A DNA stretch of 64,000 nucleotides from Peronospora farinosa (taxonomy: Eukaryota; Oomycota; Peronosporomycetes; Peronosporales; Peronosporaceae), in assembly GCA_947646735.1 (NCBI GenBank), contig CANTFK010000164.1, positions 124,001 through 188,000 of the forward strand, in the 5' to 3' direction. Numbering within the stretch: position 1 is the first letter of the stretch; each line of letters opens with the position of its first letter. Of the stretch, positions 43,617 through 54,560 are shown one piece after another. The position numbers and the translations under genes were made by a program. The notes under the pieces were generated by a model. It was not told the DNA's origin. It saw only the letters and a list, made by a program, of their open reading frames with translations, and searched no databases.

Positions 43617-44239
43617 TGTAACGGGGATAAACGACGGTTGTAACATCATTCCGAAAGTTTACGGTTGAAGTTTCTATATTGCATGTAATGCATTTTGATA
43701 CTTCTCTATCGAGAGGTATAAAGTATGAGCGTTAAAGATACGGTATCCGGTAATACCGTATTTTTTTGATTAGGATTCGATAATCGATAACGCCGTACTA
43801 AGTACATCATACACAGATATTTAGACGATACGTCGTCCAATAGCAAAGTCTGCATATTATGGTTACTATTATAGTAATTAATCTAGTGTAGGGTACTTAG
43901 AGTAGGACTATTCATAAAATCTTAATGCATAAATAAAATCAGTTCTCATTTTGAGTTTAAGATCGCAAGTCGTTCTGACTTGTTCTCTTGTGCACTTCGT
44001 ACGTTGGTTCTCCGAACCAACAAGCTTCTAGCTATTTCTTGCACTCTGTGCGTTGGTTATCTGAACCTTAAGCTTATTGCGTCTCTCCTAGATCCTTAGA
44101 ACAGGGCGACTTTTTAGTCATTTAATTAGTTCCTTAGAACTAAGTGGCTTTTAGCCGTACATTTATTTAGTTCACTAGAACTAAGAGGCTTTCAGCCTAA
44201 AGTTTTCCCCTGACTAAAGAGCTGTGCAGCTCCGCTACA
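43617..44239 (+). repeat. 3' LTR of element D (623 bp)
   Basis: Matches 36318-36945 with a handful of substitutions and short indels near the start. It is preceded by the purine tract. A-type sequence resumes immediately afterwards at CGGCATATAATTTACC. Confidence 0.9.
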
Positions 44240-44890
44240 CTCGGCATATAATTTACCACTTTCATGATAGGTAAATTTCCTATATTCTTCTTCACATTCT
44301 TTTGTCAAGATAACTTCATCTTTAACATCGTTCATTTAAATAGGAAGCTTTCGTGATCAAAAGTCGCGATCCAAAATTTTCGAATTGTGGCCAATACTTA
44401 TCGGATCACGATTAATAATTTTCGGATTGCGGTCAATAATTTCTCGAGATCGCACTCAAAATTATCGGACCGTCATCAATATCTTCAGCACCGTGATCAA
44501 TAATTTAAGGATCGTGATCTATTAATTGTGGATCGTGATTAATCAATTGATGCTATTTCCGGATTTTCCGCTTGCATTCCTTTGATTTTTATTGATCACA
44601 AAAAGAAATTGCGTCTTATTTCTGATCTTTTTTCTTCTGTGAGTATCGTATATCGGAACACCTTCATCTTCGTATTGCGATACGATCTTTACTACTTCCA
44701 TGACCCTTCCTTCTGTTTCCTCTTTGGACGGATAAAGATTTGATTGGCGTAGAATACTTATAATGATCCTCTAGTGGTCCAAAAAAAATCTTCCAAAGGA
44801 TCTTCTTCTCGATCCGTTGTCTCTTCAAATGATAATGTCTGTCCTCGTTATATCAACGCGATACAATTGAGGTATATCCTGGTGCTCGAG
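44240..44890 (-). pseudogene. A2: decayed A-type protease fragment, second part
   Basis: Similar to element A from about 13885 to 14720: CGGCATATAATTTACCACT against CGGCATACAATTCACCACT, then degenerate GATCGC-type linker repeats (44380-44540), then TTCTCGATCCGTTGTC. Relative to A, about 1.4 kb is missing between the two A2 parts at the D insertion. Confidence 0.72.
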
Positions 44891-45125
44891 GTGGAAAACC
44901 TTGTACCTTTTTGACCTCAGGACCCTGTACCGCACGGGACCTCTCCACAGCAGCTATTGTATCAGCTGCGAAGGACCTCGATTTATTGACACTTCTCCAC
45001 AAACATTTCATGCATCTACTGCTTTTTTTTAACGAGAAGCAATAGGTATATCTTCCGCCTAAGGAGTTCATATTTAAGGAGATCAAGTGGCTACGTAAAG
45101 AAGCTCAAATGGACCGTAGTGACGC
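44886..45125 (-). pseudogene. Ty1/Copia integrase fragment, downstream part
   Basis: Minus-strand frame 45086-44853 contains MNSLGGRYTYCFSLKKSSR, resembling the start of a Copia integrase core (LGG-RYFVTFIDD...FLKKKS). It ends in the target GACGC (45121-45125), duplicated at 53284-53288 beyond B2, so it is the continuation of the Copia remnant on the right. Confidence 0.55.
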
Positions 45126-45738
45126 TGTAGACGGGCACTTCTATGAAGTTGCCTCGTACTACGAGCACACACCTTATGCACGAGCGAGGAAGCGGTTATA
45201 CCGTCTTACCTTCGCGTGCGAGGGTGGTTGGGAGGTTGGTCGACTGCTTAAGCAGTCGTACCACCAGTTGCCTCTCGCTTAAGCGAGAGTGCAACGAACT
45301 TCTTAACAAGAAGGCACCGACGTCACGTAGAAGCTTTTCAGCTTCTCGTGCGTGGTGCTTCGGTTTAAGGAAATTCAAGACTGAGATATATTTAACTAAT
45401 TATAACTAAATATATGTTTTAACTACTGATTGGCTAAATATATATATATATATATATATATAGATCGGATACGCGACTCTTTAGAAGCGTATCCTGTCGC
45501 ATGATCTTAAATCTAGATTTAAGATTGCAACTGACGTCCTTCTGAGACGTCGCGATGCCTAGCTTCAACTAGCGTCATCCCTTCTCATGTGAATCCATCA
45601 ATGGATATCACATTCACGAGGGTGGATCACATTTGTGTATCGCACCCAAGTGACTGGTCAAAAGTAATCATGGATACTTTTAGACCAAACATTAAGTATA
45701 TTACTTAATGTTTACGTGTAACTAGGTACCCTGTTACA
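45126..45738 (-). repeat. 3' LTR of B2 (613 bp)
   Basis: In element sense TGTAACAGGG...CCGTCTACA. It carries the 18-bp palindrome and an (AT)n run, and CTAGATTT-type palindromes. It differs from the 5' LTR mostly in its last 70 bp (U5 end) and by one base lost in the 30-bp palindrome. Confidence 0.92.
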
Positions 45739-45845
45739 CCATCCCCCGTTTTAGAACGATGTTTACATTTTATAAAACATCCCCTAAGAGACAGAGAGAC
45801 TGGCGAGCCGTTTATAAACGCCCTGCTTTAGTCTGCTCAGTACTC

Positions 45846-47290
45846 ATGCCACCAAAACGTGGTAAGGCTGATGGGTCGCCTGCAAAGGCACCCATGCAGT
45901 CCAGCACTAAGCGTACGCGCCGCGATTTATCGCAGCCGTCGCAAAGTGCGTCAGGCACTGGGGTGGATCTTCTATCTCACGATAATGTGGATGAAGATCC
46001 ATCTCTCATTGTTGACTACAATGAGACCACACCACTGCCATCACCCCAAAGTGGCGATGAGCTTAGTGCATTGATGGGACATATTCCCCATCATTTGAGG
46101 CACCCGTCCTTGAGGAAGCATCTATGCTTCCTACAAGCGAAGGTAACGCCTCGTCGTCTGCGCCTACGAGCGCAGCGACTAAGACTGAGCACGCTACTTC
46201 GAAAGGAGTAGTCGCGACTCAGTCAGATGTAACTCCTCAAGCTGATGTCTTGACAATCCATAATGGAGAGTCAGACTCAGGTGAGTGGGAGCACTAAGCT
46301 CCACCAAGTACACCTTCGGCCTCACTAGCCCGCCGTCGCGAGGGCGGATACGTGAGTGGTGGCTTGCCACCAATGCCACCTCCATCTGAGTGGATGCACT
46401 CAAATGGGTCTAGCGCATCGCTTTTGCAGCGTGCCACTATAGACGCTCATAGATTCTATAGCGTCTTTCCTTTGTGGAAAAAGCAGGGCAAAGCACTTGG
46501 TCGTGCTTTCCCAATTCCAGTCGTGCTGCGTTTTAGCGAAACAGCCGACGACTATGAAGCTGAAATTCGGCGCCGTGTTACCTTGCATGAAGATGCAACG
46601 AAACAGCGGTCGCAGCGAATCAGCTTCGCCATGAAGCGTGCGCATGAAATTTTGGGTGGTAAGCGACCCCCAATTAATTCTCGCCACGCTTCTTCTGCTA
46701 GTCCTTCCGGACCTAGCAGAAAGAAGACAGCTAGTGCTGCTTCACATAAGCTTCCACCAGCCCAGGCACGTCAACGCGCAAAGCGTCCACAGGCTCCCAC
46801 GAGTCAAAGCTCGTTGGGTAACCCTTCCATTGGACAAGGATTTGGAGCTTTTGCTTCACAAACCGGTGGGCCAACAGCCTTCCAACAAGGAAGCGCGTGT
46901 TCCCATCCGTGTCCACCAACACAGGTGGCGCCCGATAGGAGTGGCGATTACGCCCACCTAATCGCGGCTGCCTACCCTGCTGCTGTTCAGTCGCAGGCTG
47001 AGTCCGCTGCGCTGAAGAGGCAGGTGACAGATCTCGAGAGTCAAGTTTCGCGACTGACCTCGGATCTGCGTGATGTGAGGGCGAGAGACCGTCAGGGGTA
47101 TGACCGCCTGAAGACCCGTTTGGACATCTTAGAGCGACTGGTGATGAGAGACCCGCGTCAAGCGCGGAGTCCTCCTCGATCACCGAGTCCTCTGTCGCCT
47201 CGTTCATACACGGGGAGCCTCTCGGCTTCCTCGTCGCCTGATCGGTCGCGACGCTCGACTCACAGTCGGCGTCACCATCGGTCTCGTTAG
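45846..47290 (+). pseudogene. B2 antisense ORF
   Basis: ATG 45846 (MPPKRGKADGSPAK) is 107 bp from the 3' LTR. The acidic N-terminal part (DEDPSLIVDYNETTPLPSP) runs to a one-base loss near 46085. The shifted frame is then continuous to 47290 except for one TAA at about 46296, which B1 shares. The 312-codon part (46352-47290) has the FYSVFPLWKKQGKALG and FSETADDYEAEIRRR segments, a basic Ser/Pro region opposite the chromodomain, a coiled coil (VTDLESQVSRLTSDL, LKTRLDILERLV) and an SP/RS-rich end. No family recognised. Confidence 0.72.
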
Positions 47291-47320
47291 ACCGATGTGA
47301 ATATGTGATCTCTTCTGGAT
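46731..47320 (-). CDS. B2 chromodomain-bearing integrase tail
   Basis: Frame 47207-46731 has the same chromodomain as B1 (FLVGRLLAHRFVKQKLQ, LVQWKGYPTSFDSWEP). It is part of the broken pol. The whole stretch overlaps the antisense ORF on the plus strand. Confidence 0.8.
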
Positions 47321-48815
47321 CAACATACCGTTTCAGACGACCTACGTAAAAATACGGGGTGCGTCTTCATATACGGTGGGAGAGTGAGCCTATACTTTAG
47401 GTCTCCAACTTCTTCAACCACTGTAAAGGGCCCAATGAACCGGGGCAATAGCTTAGTAGTACCACCAGGTAGTACAGAAATTGCATGTTTAGGTAGGGTA
47501 GCAGTACTTAATAGCACTTTGTCCCCCACACTAAAGTGTTCATTGTTTTTGCGACCATGCTGGTCTGCATATTGTTTTTGCTTGTCCTGTGCGCTTGCCA
47601 TCGCGTCACGGACTTTACGTGTGATGGCTAATCGCTCATCCACAAAGCGCTGAGCTTCGCTCACGCTTTTAGCATCCAGCTCGCCTATGACGCCTCCAAG
47701 AGGTCGTTCATGGGTCGACGCTGTTGACAACACTATAGTGTCATCATCAAGGAGCACTGGCATTTCTTGCCGTGCCTCCTTTGTGACACCTATAGGTGTC
47801 GTGACCACTGCTAAATTAGCAGTGTCACGAGGGCAACCTTGGCCCTCTTTGGCATTCGCACCGAGCGAAGTGAGGGGCCCTCCCCCACTAAGACTCGGGC
47901 TGCGTACAAACGAGACTGGCGTTCGAGGATGACGCAGTCCGTTAATGTAAAACGGTGTTTCACCCGTACTGGCGTGAACACTTTTATTAATAGCGAACTC
48001 CACGAATGGCAATTGCTTGCTCCATTCTTTGAGAGTTGCTATTGTACGCAACACATCCGCACGACTCGATTGGCCCGTTCTGTTTGGCCATCGGTCTGGG
48101 GATGATCAGCGGTTGACATGTGGAGTTTGCTACCCAGCAACTCAAACACATGTCGCCAAAAACCCGACGTAAAACGCGGATCCCGGTCCGATACTATGGA
48201 CTCGGGCATCCCGTGTAGTCGATAAACGTGATCCAGAAACAAGAGGGCAGCCTCTTTTCCTGAAATCTTGGTGCTACATGGTGCCAAATGCACCATCTTG
48301 CTCAGTCTGTCTACAAAGACGACGAGCCCCGTCCTGCCTTTATGGTCAGGCGGTAAGCCAAACATGAAGTCCAGACTGACCGACTTTTACCAATCCGTTT
48401 GAATCGGCAGTGGCTTCAGTGGAGCACTGCTGTAAGGTGCAGGCTTTATGCGCTGACACTCTTCGCAAGAGAGAACATGGTTGGCCACCCACCGATATAG
48501 GTGGGACCACCAAAATTCCTCTGACACTCGTAAGAATGTCTTTTCACGGCCCAGATGCCCACTAGATGGCGCATCATGGCACTCGTGAAGTATCATCAGC
48601 TTGAGATCTGTGTCATGAGGGACATAGATTCTTAAGGGATCACAGGGTGACAGTTGATGCCATAGCAGGCCATCACTGTAACTAAAGCGATTTAGTTTCG
48701 CTTTGAGGTGCGACGGTAGAGTAACCTTTCGTCCTCCAAAATGATCCAACAGCAGGCGACAATGTTCGTCCTTACTGTAACACTCCTTGATATCGGAGAC
48801 CATTGAGCTCGTCAC
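47320..48815 (-). pseudogene. B2 integrase
   Basis: HHCC region in 48815-48387, ending in the same TAA as B1. DDE core ([21 protein letters not shown]) in 48365-48039. A one-base loss near 48050 moves the rest (LPFVEFAINKSVHAS, YADQHGRKN, KLLPRFIGPFTVVEE) to 48054-47320. The TAG of B1 is CAG here. Confidence 0.87.
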
Positions 48816-50618
48816 ATGGTAGGCCTCATGGCTGCCAATGTGGACGACTCAACTTGTGCTTTCGCACGAGACACACTATACTGGTGTCTTGCCTCGAAGT
48901 CTGGTCTGCGCGATAACGCGTCAGCCAAGACATTCGACTTACCCGGCTTATATTCAACTTTGAAATTAAATTCAGAGAAGAATGTTAGCCATCTCGCCAT
49001 TCTCGGCGAGAGGTGCGGTGAATTGATAGCGGTCTGCAGTGATGCGTGATCCGTATAAACCACAAAAGGTTCGGTGCCCAAGAGGTGCACTCGAAACTTC
49101 ACAAGGGCATACTTAATTGAAAGTAGCTCCTTGTCATGCACAGGGTCATTCAGCTCGGCAGCTTTTAAGAGCCGAGACTGATAAGAAATGACACGGTCAA
49201 CGCCGTTGTCATCCTTCTGCATGAGCGCGCTGCCGATTGCAAAAATTGCTTGCATTGCAGACGACGCTAAAGGGCTTATCCGCGTCTGGCAATGCCAAGA
49301 ACGGTGCCTCTACTAGAGATTGCTTCACTGAAGTGAACGCATCTTCTTGTTCCTTTGACCAAGTCCATTCTGCATCCTTTTTCAAAAGGTCAGACAATGA
49401 CTTAGTCCGCTCCGCATAGTTCTTGCTGTACTTATGCAAGTAATTAGCGAGCCCAAGGAATTGGCGCAGATCCTTCACATTACGTGGGACTGGCCATTCC
49501 TTTACAGCCTTTACATTTTCTGGGTCTGCTCGTACACCATGTGCACCTACGATGCAGCCCAGTACAGGTATCTCGGGGACCCCTATTACGCACTTTTGCA
49601 AGTTCACGTATAATTGGGCGTCACCCAGAGTCTGCAACACAGCGTCTAAATGACGCTTGTGCGACTCTATCGCGCTCAGACCGTCCTCCGCCCTACTATG
49701 CACGAATACATCGTCAAAGTTATGGGGCGCGTAGGCACGGTGCTGACGCATCACGTGAGCCACCACTCGGTTGAATGTTGCCGGAGCATTTTTCAACCCT
49801 TGTGGCATCACAAGCCACTCCCATAGCATACCGCTTGGAGTGCTTACTGCCGTTTTGGCTACATCGGTATCTCTCATGAGAACCTGATAGTAGCCATCCT
49901 TCAGATCCAACGCGGAAAAGATAGTTGACTTTCCCATGGAATTCAACAAGACATCTTTCCGCGGGATCGGCGTTTGAGCTGGAATGGTGGCCGTGTTCAG
50001 CTTATTATAAGCGTGAACCACGCGCCATCCACCCGTGGCTTTACGCACACAGAAGGTCGGGCTGCAGTGAGGCGACTTGCTCTCACGTACATGTCCCGCC
50101 TTGGCTCGCTTGTCGAAGAACTCATCGATGTAATCGACTTGTTCCTTCGGCAACGGCCATTGCCTGGTCACACAATACCTGGTGCCAGGCTCCAGGTCAA
50201 TCTCGTGCCTGATGCCCCTATCGGCCGGTAGGCGGCTCGGCACTTCTGCTGGAAACACATCACGGTGTTTCCACAGAACATCATAGAACGGGCTGTCCTT
50301 CAAGGCATCCCAGCCTTGAGCAGCGAACCGTTTCTTTTTGTCGGTCTCCAAGACGCTCTCATCCATTGTGGATGAAGAGCAACAGTTCACCACGTTCTCT
50401 TCTGGAACTGGTGCGACTATCTCGTGGATCTTTCCTTCCTTTAGTTCGGACAGGAACAGATCCCACGTCATCTCCGAGAGATTTACTATCTCCTCGGCAG
50501 ATGCCAAGACAAGTTGGAGCACCTCAACTGAGGATGCCTCCGGCATTTTGTCTTCGACGGCCTCGAAAAACTCGTTCGTAGGCCTGTCATCTTGGACCGA
50601 GACTGATCCAAGGGTCAC
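48812..50618 (-). pseudogene. B2 reverse transcriptase and RNase H
   Basis: The RT frame 50618-49209 is intact through FDDVFVH and ends in the RNase H at VVCNASNF with the same extra T as B1. RNase H continues in 49255-48812. Unlike B1, the junction before RT (DSPFYDVLWKHRDVFPAEVP) is in frame. Confidence 0.87.
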
Positions 50619-50639
50619 TCGTTTCGACGTGCCCTTGAT

Positions 50640-52606
50640 CGTCTTAATACGTCTGGTGCTCGTTCTTCAAGTCACCACGACCTTTGACCTGGAAGAAGGT
50701 GTCGTTGCTATCTCAGCTAACGCACTCCTTCCAACCGCACCAGGCTCTTGGCTCTGTGCCGGTTCTTGTGGCGCTTGACTTCCTGTCAGCCCACCATCAA
50801 CTGCCACAGGCTCTCGGCTCTGTGCAGGACTATTGGACGCATGACTACTTGTCATCGCCCCATTCACTACACCAGTCTCCTCGGGCTGGGTAGGAATATG
50901 TGTCACCTGGCTTTCTGCCAGGGCACTTCCAACTACACCACTCCTTTCAAGCTGGGTAGTAACTGGTGTCGATTGACATACCGTCATCGCACCCTCGACT
51001 GTGTTGGACACAGCATCAGTCACATAAGCCTCTCGCAAGAGCACATCCTTTCCGGTGTCTTGCGTAGAGCTAGCGACTGTGCGTGTACGCCAGTCTATCC
51101 ATGGTTGGTGTTTAGCCAACCAAGGCATGCCTAGGATGAGGTCGTACGGACTCTCCATACCTAGCAATGTGAACTTCTCTTTACAAGAGAAGTCACTGAA
51201 ACTGAAGGCGAGTTCAACTTGAACTCCCTCCGATTTGACGAGCGCGCCGTTCGCTAAAAGAACGATCGCCTCTTATCGCTTGCCATCCTGGCAAAGCGAC
51301 TCATAACTCGCCGGTCTCTTTTTCAGATCCGCGAGTTTCACAAAGTTTTGTGATGCACCCGAATTCACGAGAAGGGTCATCACTTGGTCATAGCCTCGTA
51401 CTCGAGCGCTATAGACCAAAAGGGTTGAGTTTCGACCTTTCGGAACCTCAGGGACTATGCTACCCATTTGTTCGATCACTCTGAACTTAGGGGTAGCTTC
51501 AGAGTCCGCGACAGTAGGGCATCCCGCCCCTACTGCGCTCCCGCATTTCCCATCTTGGGCAGATGCTGAACCCGTGCGTCGTGCACGCTGGTTTTTCGCA
51601 CCTCCCTTCGGGTTGGGAGACCTTTTGCTGGATGCCTTAGCACCAGCAGCTACCTTGGCATAGCAGCGAGCCATCATATTGCCTCGCTTGCCGCACTTGT
51701 AGCAGATCACATCTGCATTGCCTAACTCCATAGGAGTGGCATCAGACCTCTCGGACGACGGCCTGTAATAGGCTGTCGCCGAGGCGCTGTTGTAGGATTG
51801 CTCCTCAACTAAGGCAATGTCAATTGCCTCTTCCATCGTCTCTGGCACCTTTCTGAAAAGGGCCTGACGCGATGGGCCGTGCCTAAGTCCATTCATGAAC
51901 GTGGCCACCTTGATACGCTCTGGTATCGGTTCCCCATTAATGGACGCCGACAGCGAACGCATCTCCTGCACAAAATCTTGCAGAGAGCGTTTCGCCTGTC
52001 GTGCTCCAAAGAATCGCGCCATAAGCAACACTTCGATGTTAGGCGGATGGTACATGGCACAAATCTTTGACTTAAAGATCGCCCATGATGGAAATGCATC
52101 AGCATTAGCCATCAGCGCAGATTATGCCCACTCTGACGCTTTGCCACGCAAGTTGGACATGGCATACGACACCATTCTGGTGTCGTCTTCGATGAGCTGC
52201 GCCACTCCACATTGCTCCACTGCTAATAGCCAGTGAACAATCGTGTGAGGGATAGTTCCATCGAACTTCGGTGGTCCATCCGAATGGGCCTCGGTTGAGT
52301 AGGCCAGGCAGAGAGCGTCTCAACAGTTCTGTTGAGAGCCTCATTCCGTGCCTGCTCAAGCCTAAGCTCATCCTGAGTCTTAGTGATGGACTCAGCGGTG
52401 GCTTGGCTGTTTGCCTCGGACGCATTTCTACGCTGTCCGAGCACAAACGCCTCAAACCGCTCCAACTGAGCAACATGTTGCTCAGGAGGACAATGCAAGA
52501 GGTTGACCAGGGCTTGTTCACCAAGTCCCTGCGCCATATGCTCTGCCAACTCCCTATGGTGGTGGGAGAGGTGAGGGAAGTCACTCCAGTCCATATTAAG
52601 GACCAT
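50640..52606 (-). pseudogene. B2 gag and protease
   Basis: Gag starts at 52606 (MVLNMDWSDF) and has at least one frame change before 52112. In 52112-51273 the gag end and the protease are in one frame: five bases present in B1 before the slippery run (between GATGGG and AAATGCGG) are missing here, so the -1 shift is no longer needed. The knuckle reads CYKCGKRGNMMARC (His to Asn) and the protease reads LLVNSGASQNFV (Asp to Asn). TAA at about 51275 is shared with B1. The linker (51167-50667) ends in a TGA where B1 has CGA. Confidence 0.82.
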
Positions 52607-52645
52607 CTTAACCACACGCACGCTCAGAGAGACGGGTCGTGGGAA

Positions 52646-52663
52646 GGACAGCTAGTGCTACCA
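52646..52663 (-). promoter_or_regulatory. Primer-binding site of B2
   Basis: TGGTAGCACTAGCTGTCC lies two bases inside the 5' LTR. It is one base different from B1. Confidence 0.6.
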
Positions 52664-52665
52664 AG

Positions 52666-52974
52666 CGTAGACGGGCACTTCTACGAAGTTGCCTCGTGAT
52701 ACTAGCACACACCTTCAGCACAAGCGAGGTGGCGTTCTGACCGTCTTACCTTCGCGTGCGAGGGTGGTTGGGAGGTTGGTCGACTGCTTAAGCAGTCGTA
52801 CCACCAGTTGCACTCTCGCTTAAGCGAGAGTGCAACGAACTTCTTAACAAGAAGGCACCGACGTCACGTAGAAGCTTTTCGGCTTCTCGTGCGTGGTGCT
52901 TCGGTTTAAGGAAATTCAAGACTGAGATATATTTAACTAATTATAACTAAATATATGTTTTAACTACTGATTGG

Positions 52975-53009
<35 letters not shown>

Positions 53010-53283
53010 TCGGATACGCGACTCTTTAGAAGCGTATCCTGTCGCATGATCTTAAATCTAGATTTAAGATTGCAACTGACGTCCTTCTGAGACGTCGCGA
53101 TGCCTAGCTTCAACTAGCGTCCTCCCTTCTCATGTGAATCCATCAATGGATATCACATTCACGAGGGTGGATCACATTTGTGTATCGCACCCAAGTGACT
53201 GGTCAAAAGTAATCATGGATACTTTTAGACCAAACATTAAGTATATTACTTAATGTTTACGTGTAACTAGGTACCCTGTTACA
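52666..53283 (-). repeat. 5' LTR of B2 (618 bp)
   Basis: Starts TGTAACAGGG in element sense and ends CCGTCTACG, like the B1 5' LTR. It contains the 30-bp palindrome (52807-52836), the 18-bp palindrome (52781-52798) and an (AT)n run of about 32 bp. Followed by GACGC at 53284-53288. Confidence 0.92.
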
Positions 53284-54560
53284 GACGCTTGTTTTAGTTG
53301 CTTGGGAATGGTCTTTGAATCTTTTTACTGCTTGACACCCATGGCACACACTTGATCCTCGTGACGTCGTCGGAAATTTGGCATCCTTGATTATGCCATT
53401 GGCAACGATTCTGAAAAGAACGTCCATCGGTGCGTGAACCATTCGCGCGTGAAGATCTTAAATTCCTTGCCGAAATGCAGCATTTGCAGACCGTTGAGAA
53501 GTTCAAAGCCAATAAAGCCCATCCACAAGCTCCGACATTGCCACTACTTGCCTCTTACCGTTGCACGTAACGTGCATCTTGGCTCCTTTTAACATCACAT
53601 GAAACTTCCCGCTCTTCTTGATCTGCAGATTTGACAGCAACTTCTTGTCTATACTTGGTACAAAAAACGTATTCTTTATTTTTTTACGTTCGTCACCGTT
53701 AGGTAGGACCTTATATTCGACGATGGTTTGATACCCTTCTATCGAAGCCTTGTTTCCACCTGCGACTGACACTTCTTCTTTATTATATTCATTAAGATCT
53801 TTGGACTTGGCCTTGGGGGCATAGCATATGTGGTGCGTGGCACCACTGTCAATCGTCCACAATTTAGACAATTATTTGCCTTTCGAAAGTCCAAACTCTA
53901 GTGACATAGCGAACGCCACTCCATCATGTTCATGGTTGTTGTTATAGCTCTTCCGCTGGACTTATTGGCTCCGCATCCACGATCATTCCCGCCGCGTCGA
54001 GCTGTTCGGGTTTTCCTCCTTTTGCTTGGTCCAGCATCGCTACACCGCGTGCCCCAATTTTCCGCAAAAAATATACTGGCGAGACTTATTGTCGGTGCTA
54101 AAGGCATTGCTTGTTTTTTAACTTACACCAATGCCATTTTTTTACCTTGCCTCTTGATATGCTCATTCGCGAGCACCTTCACAACGTCTCGCGTACGCAA
54201 TGTCGCGCTGCTTATCTTAAGACAGCACGACATTCTCGTAACCTTTTAGGAGACTGCGCAACAAACAGATCGCCACATCTTCGTCTACTATCTTGGCACC
54301 GATGCTGCAAAGCTTGGCACTGATGTTCATGTCTTCATTGCAGTGATGCAATACGTTGGTGCCTTCCACCATCTCCATGCTGAAGAGCTGGCGCTTGAGA
54401 TAAATGCGCCCAGCCTTCTGCAATCCGCTATAAACTGTCTTTAGCTGGGACCGTGCTAGTCACGCTCCTCGAAATTGTCAACCACGTGGCGTTAAGTCTG
54501 CATTCATGTGCAGCAACATCAGGCCAAAGCGATGTTGCTTGTCCTGACGTACTCATCGGA
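53284..54560 (-). pseudogene. Ty1/Copia gag, protease and pre-integrase remnant
   Basis: Minus-strand order: gag (UBN2-like; [21 protein letters not shown], then [15 protein letters not shown], 54423-54217), a degenerate zinc-knuckle area (FCGKLGHAV then a stop, about 54090-54040), the Copia protease (WTIDSGATHHICYAPKAK, 53871-53503) and a GAG-pre-integrase segment with CHGCQAVKRFKDHSQ (about 53350-53290). B2 then interrupts it and the integrase resumes at 45125. LTRs were not found. Confidence 0.82.

Larger units (their letters stand above)
36318..44239 (+). mobile_element. Element D: decayed Ty3/Gypsy element related to B and C
   Basis: Bounded by LTRs 36318-36945 and 43617-44239, which are about 99% alike by eye apart from small indels. 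Order: mutated PBS, gag, protease, repetitive linker, RT, RNase H, integrase, chromodomain, antisense ORF remnant, purine tract (GGTGGGAAGGAG) and LTR. Every domain is recognisable but all are broken. No target-site duplication: the flanks are CAATAT and CTCGG. It sits inside A2. Confidence 0.88.
45126..53283 (-). mobile_element. Element B2: defective Ty3/Gypsy element, complete with LTRs and 5-bp duplication
   Basis: 8158 bp with LTRs 45126-45738 and 52666-53283 and a perfect GACGC duplication. Nearly identical to B1 over most of its internal region but inserted in the opposite orientation into a Copia element. It has a purine tract (AAAACGGGGGATGG, minus strand, next to 45738), gag, protease, RT, RNase H, integrase, chromodomain and the antisense ORF. 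Key lesions: protease active-site Asp to Asn, gag knuckle His to Asn, RNase H Asp to Asn with frame change, TAA in integrase, one-base loss near 48050. Confidence 0.92.
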
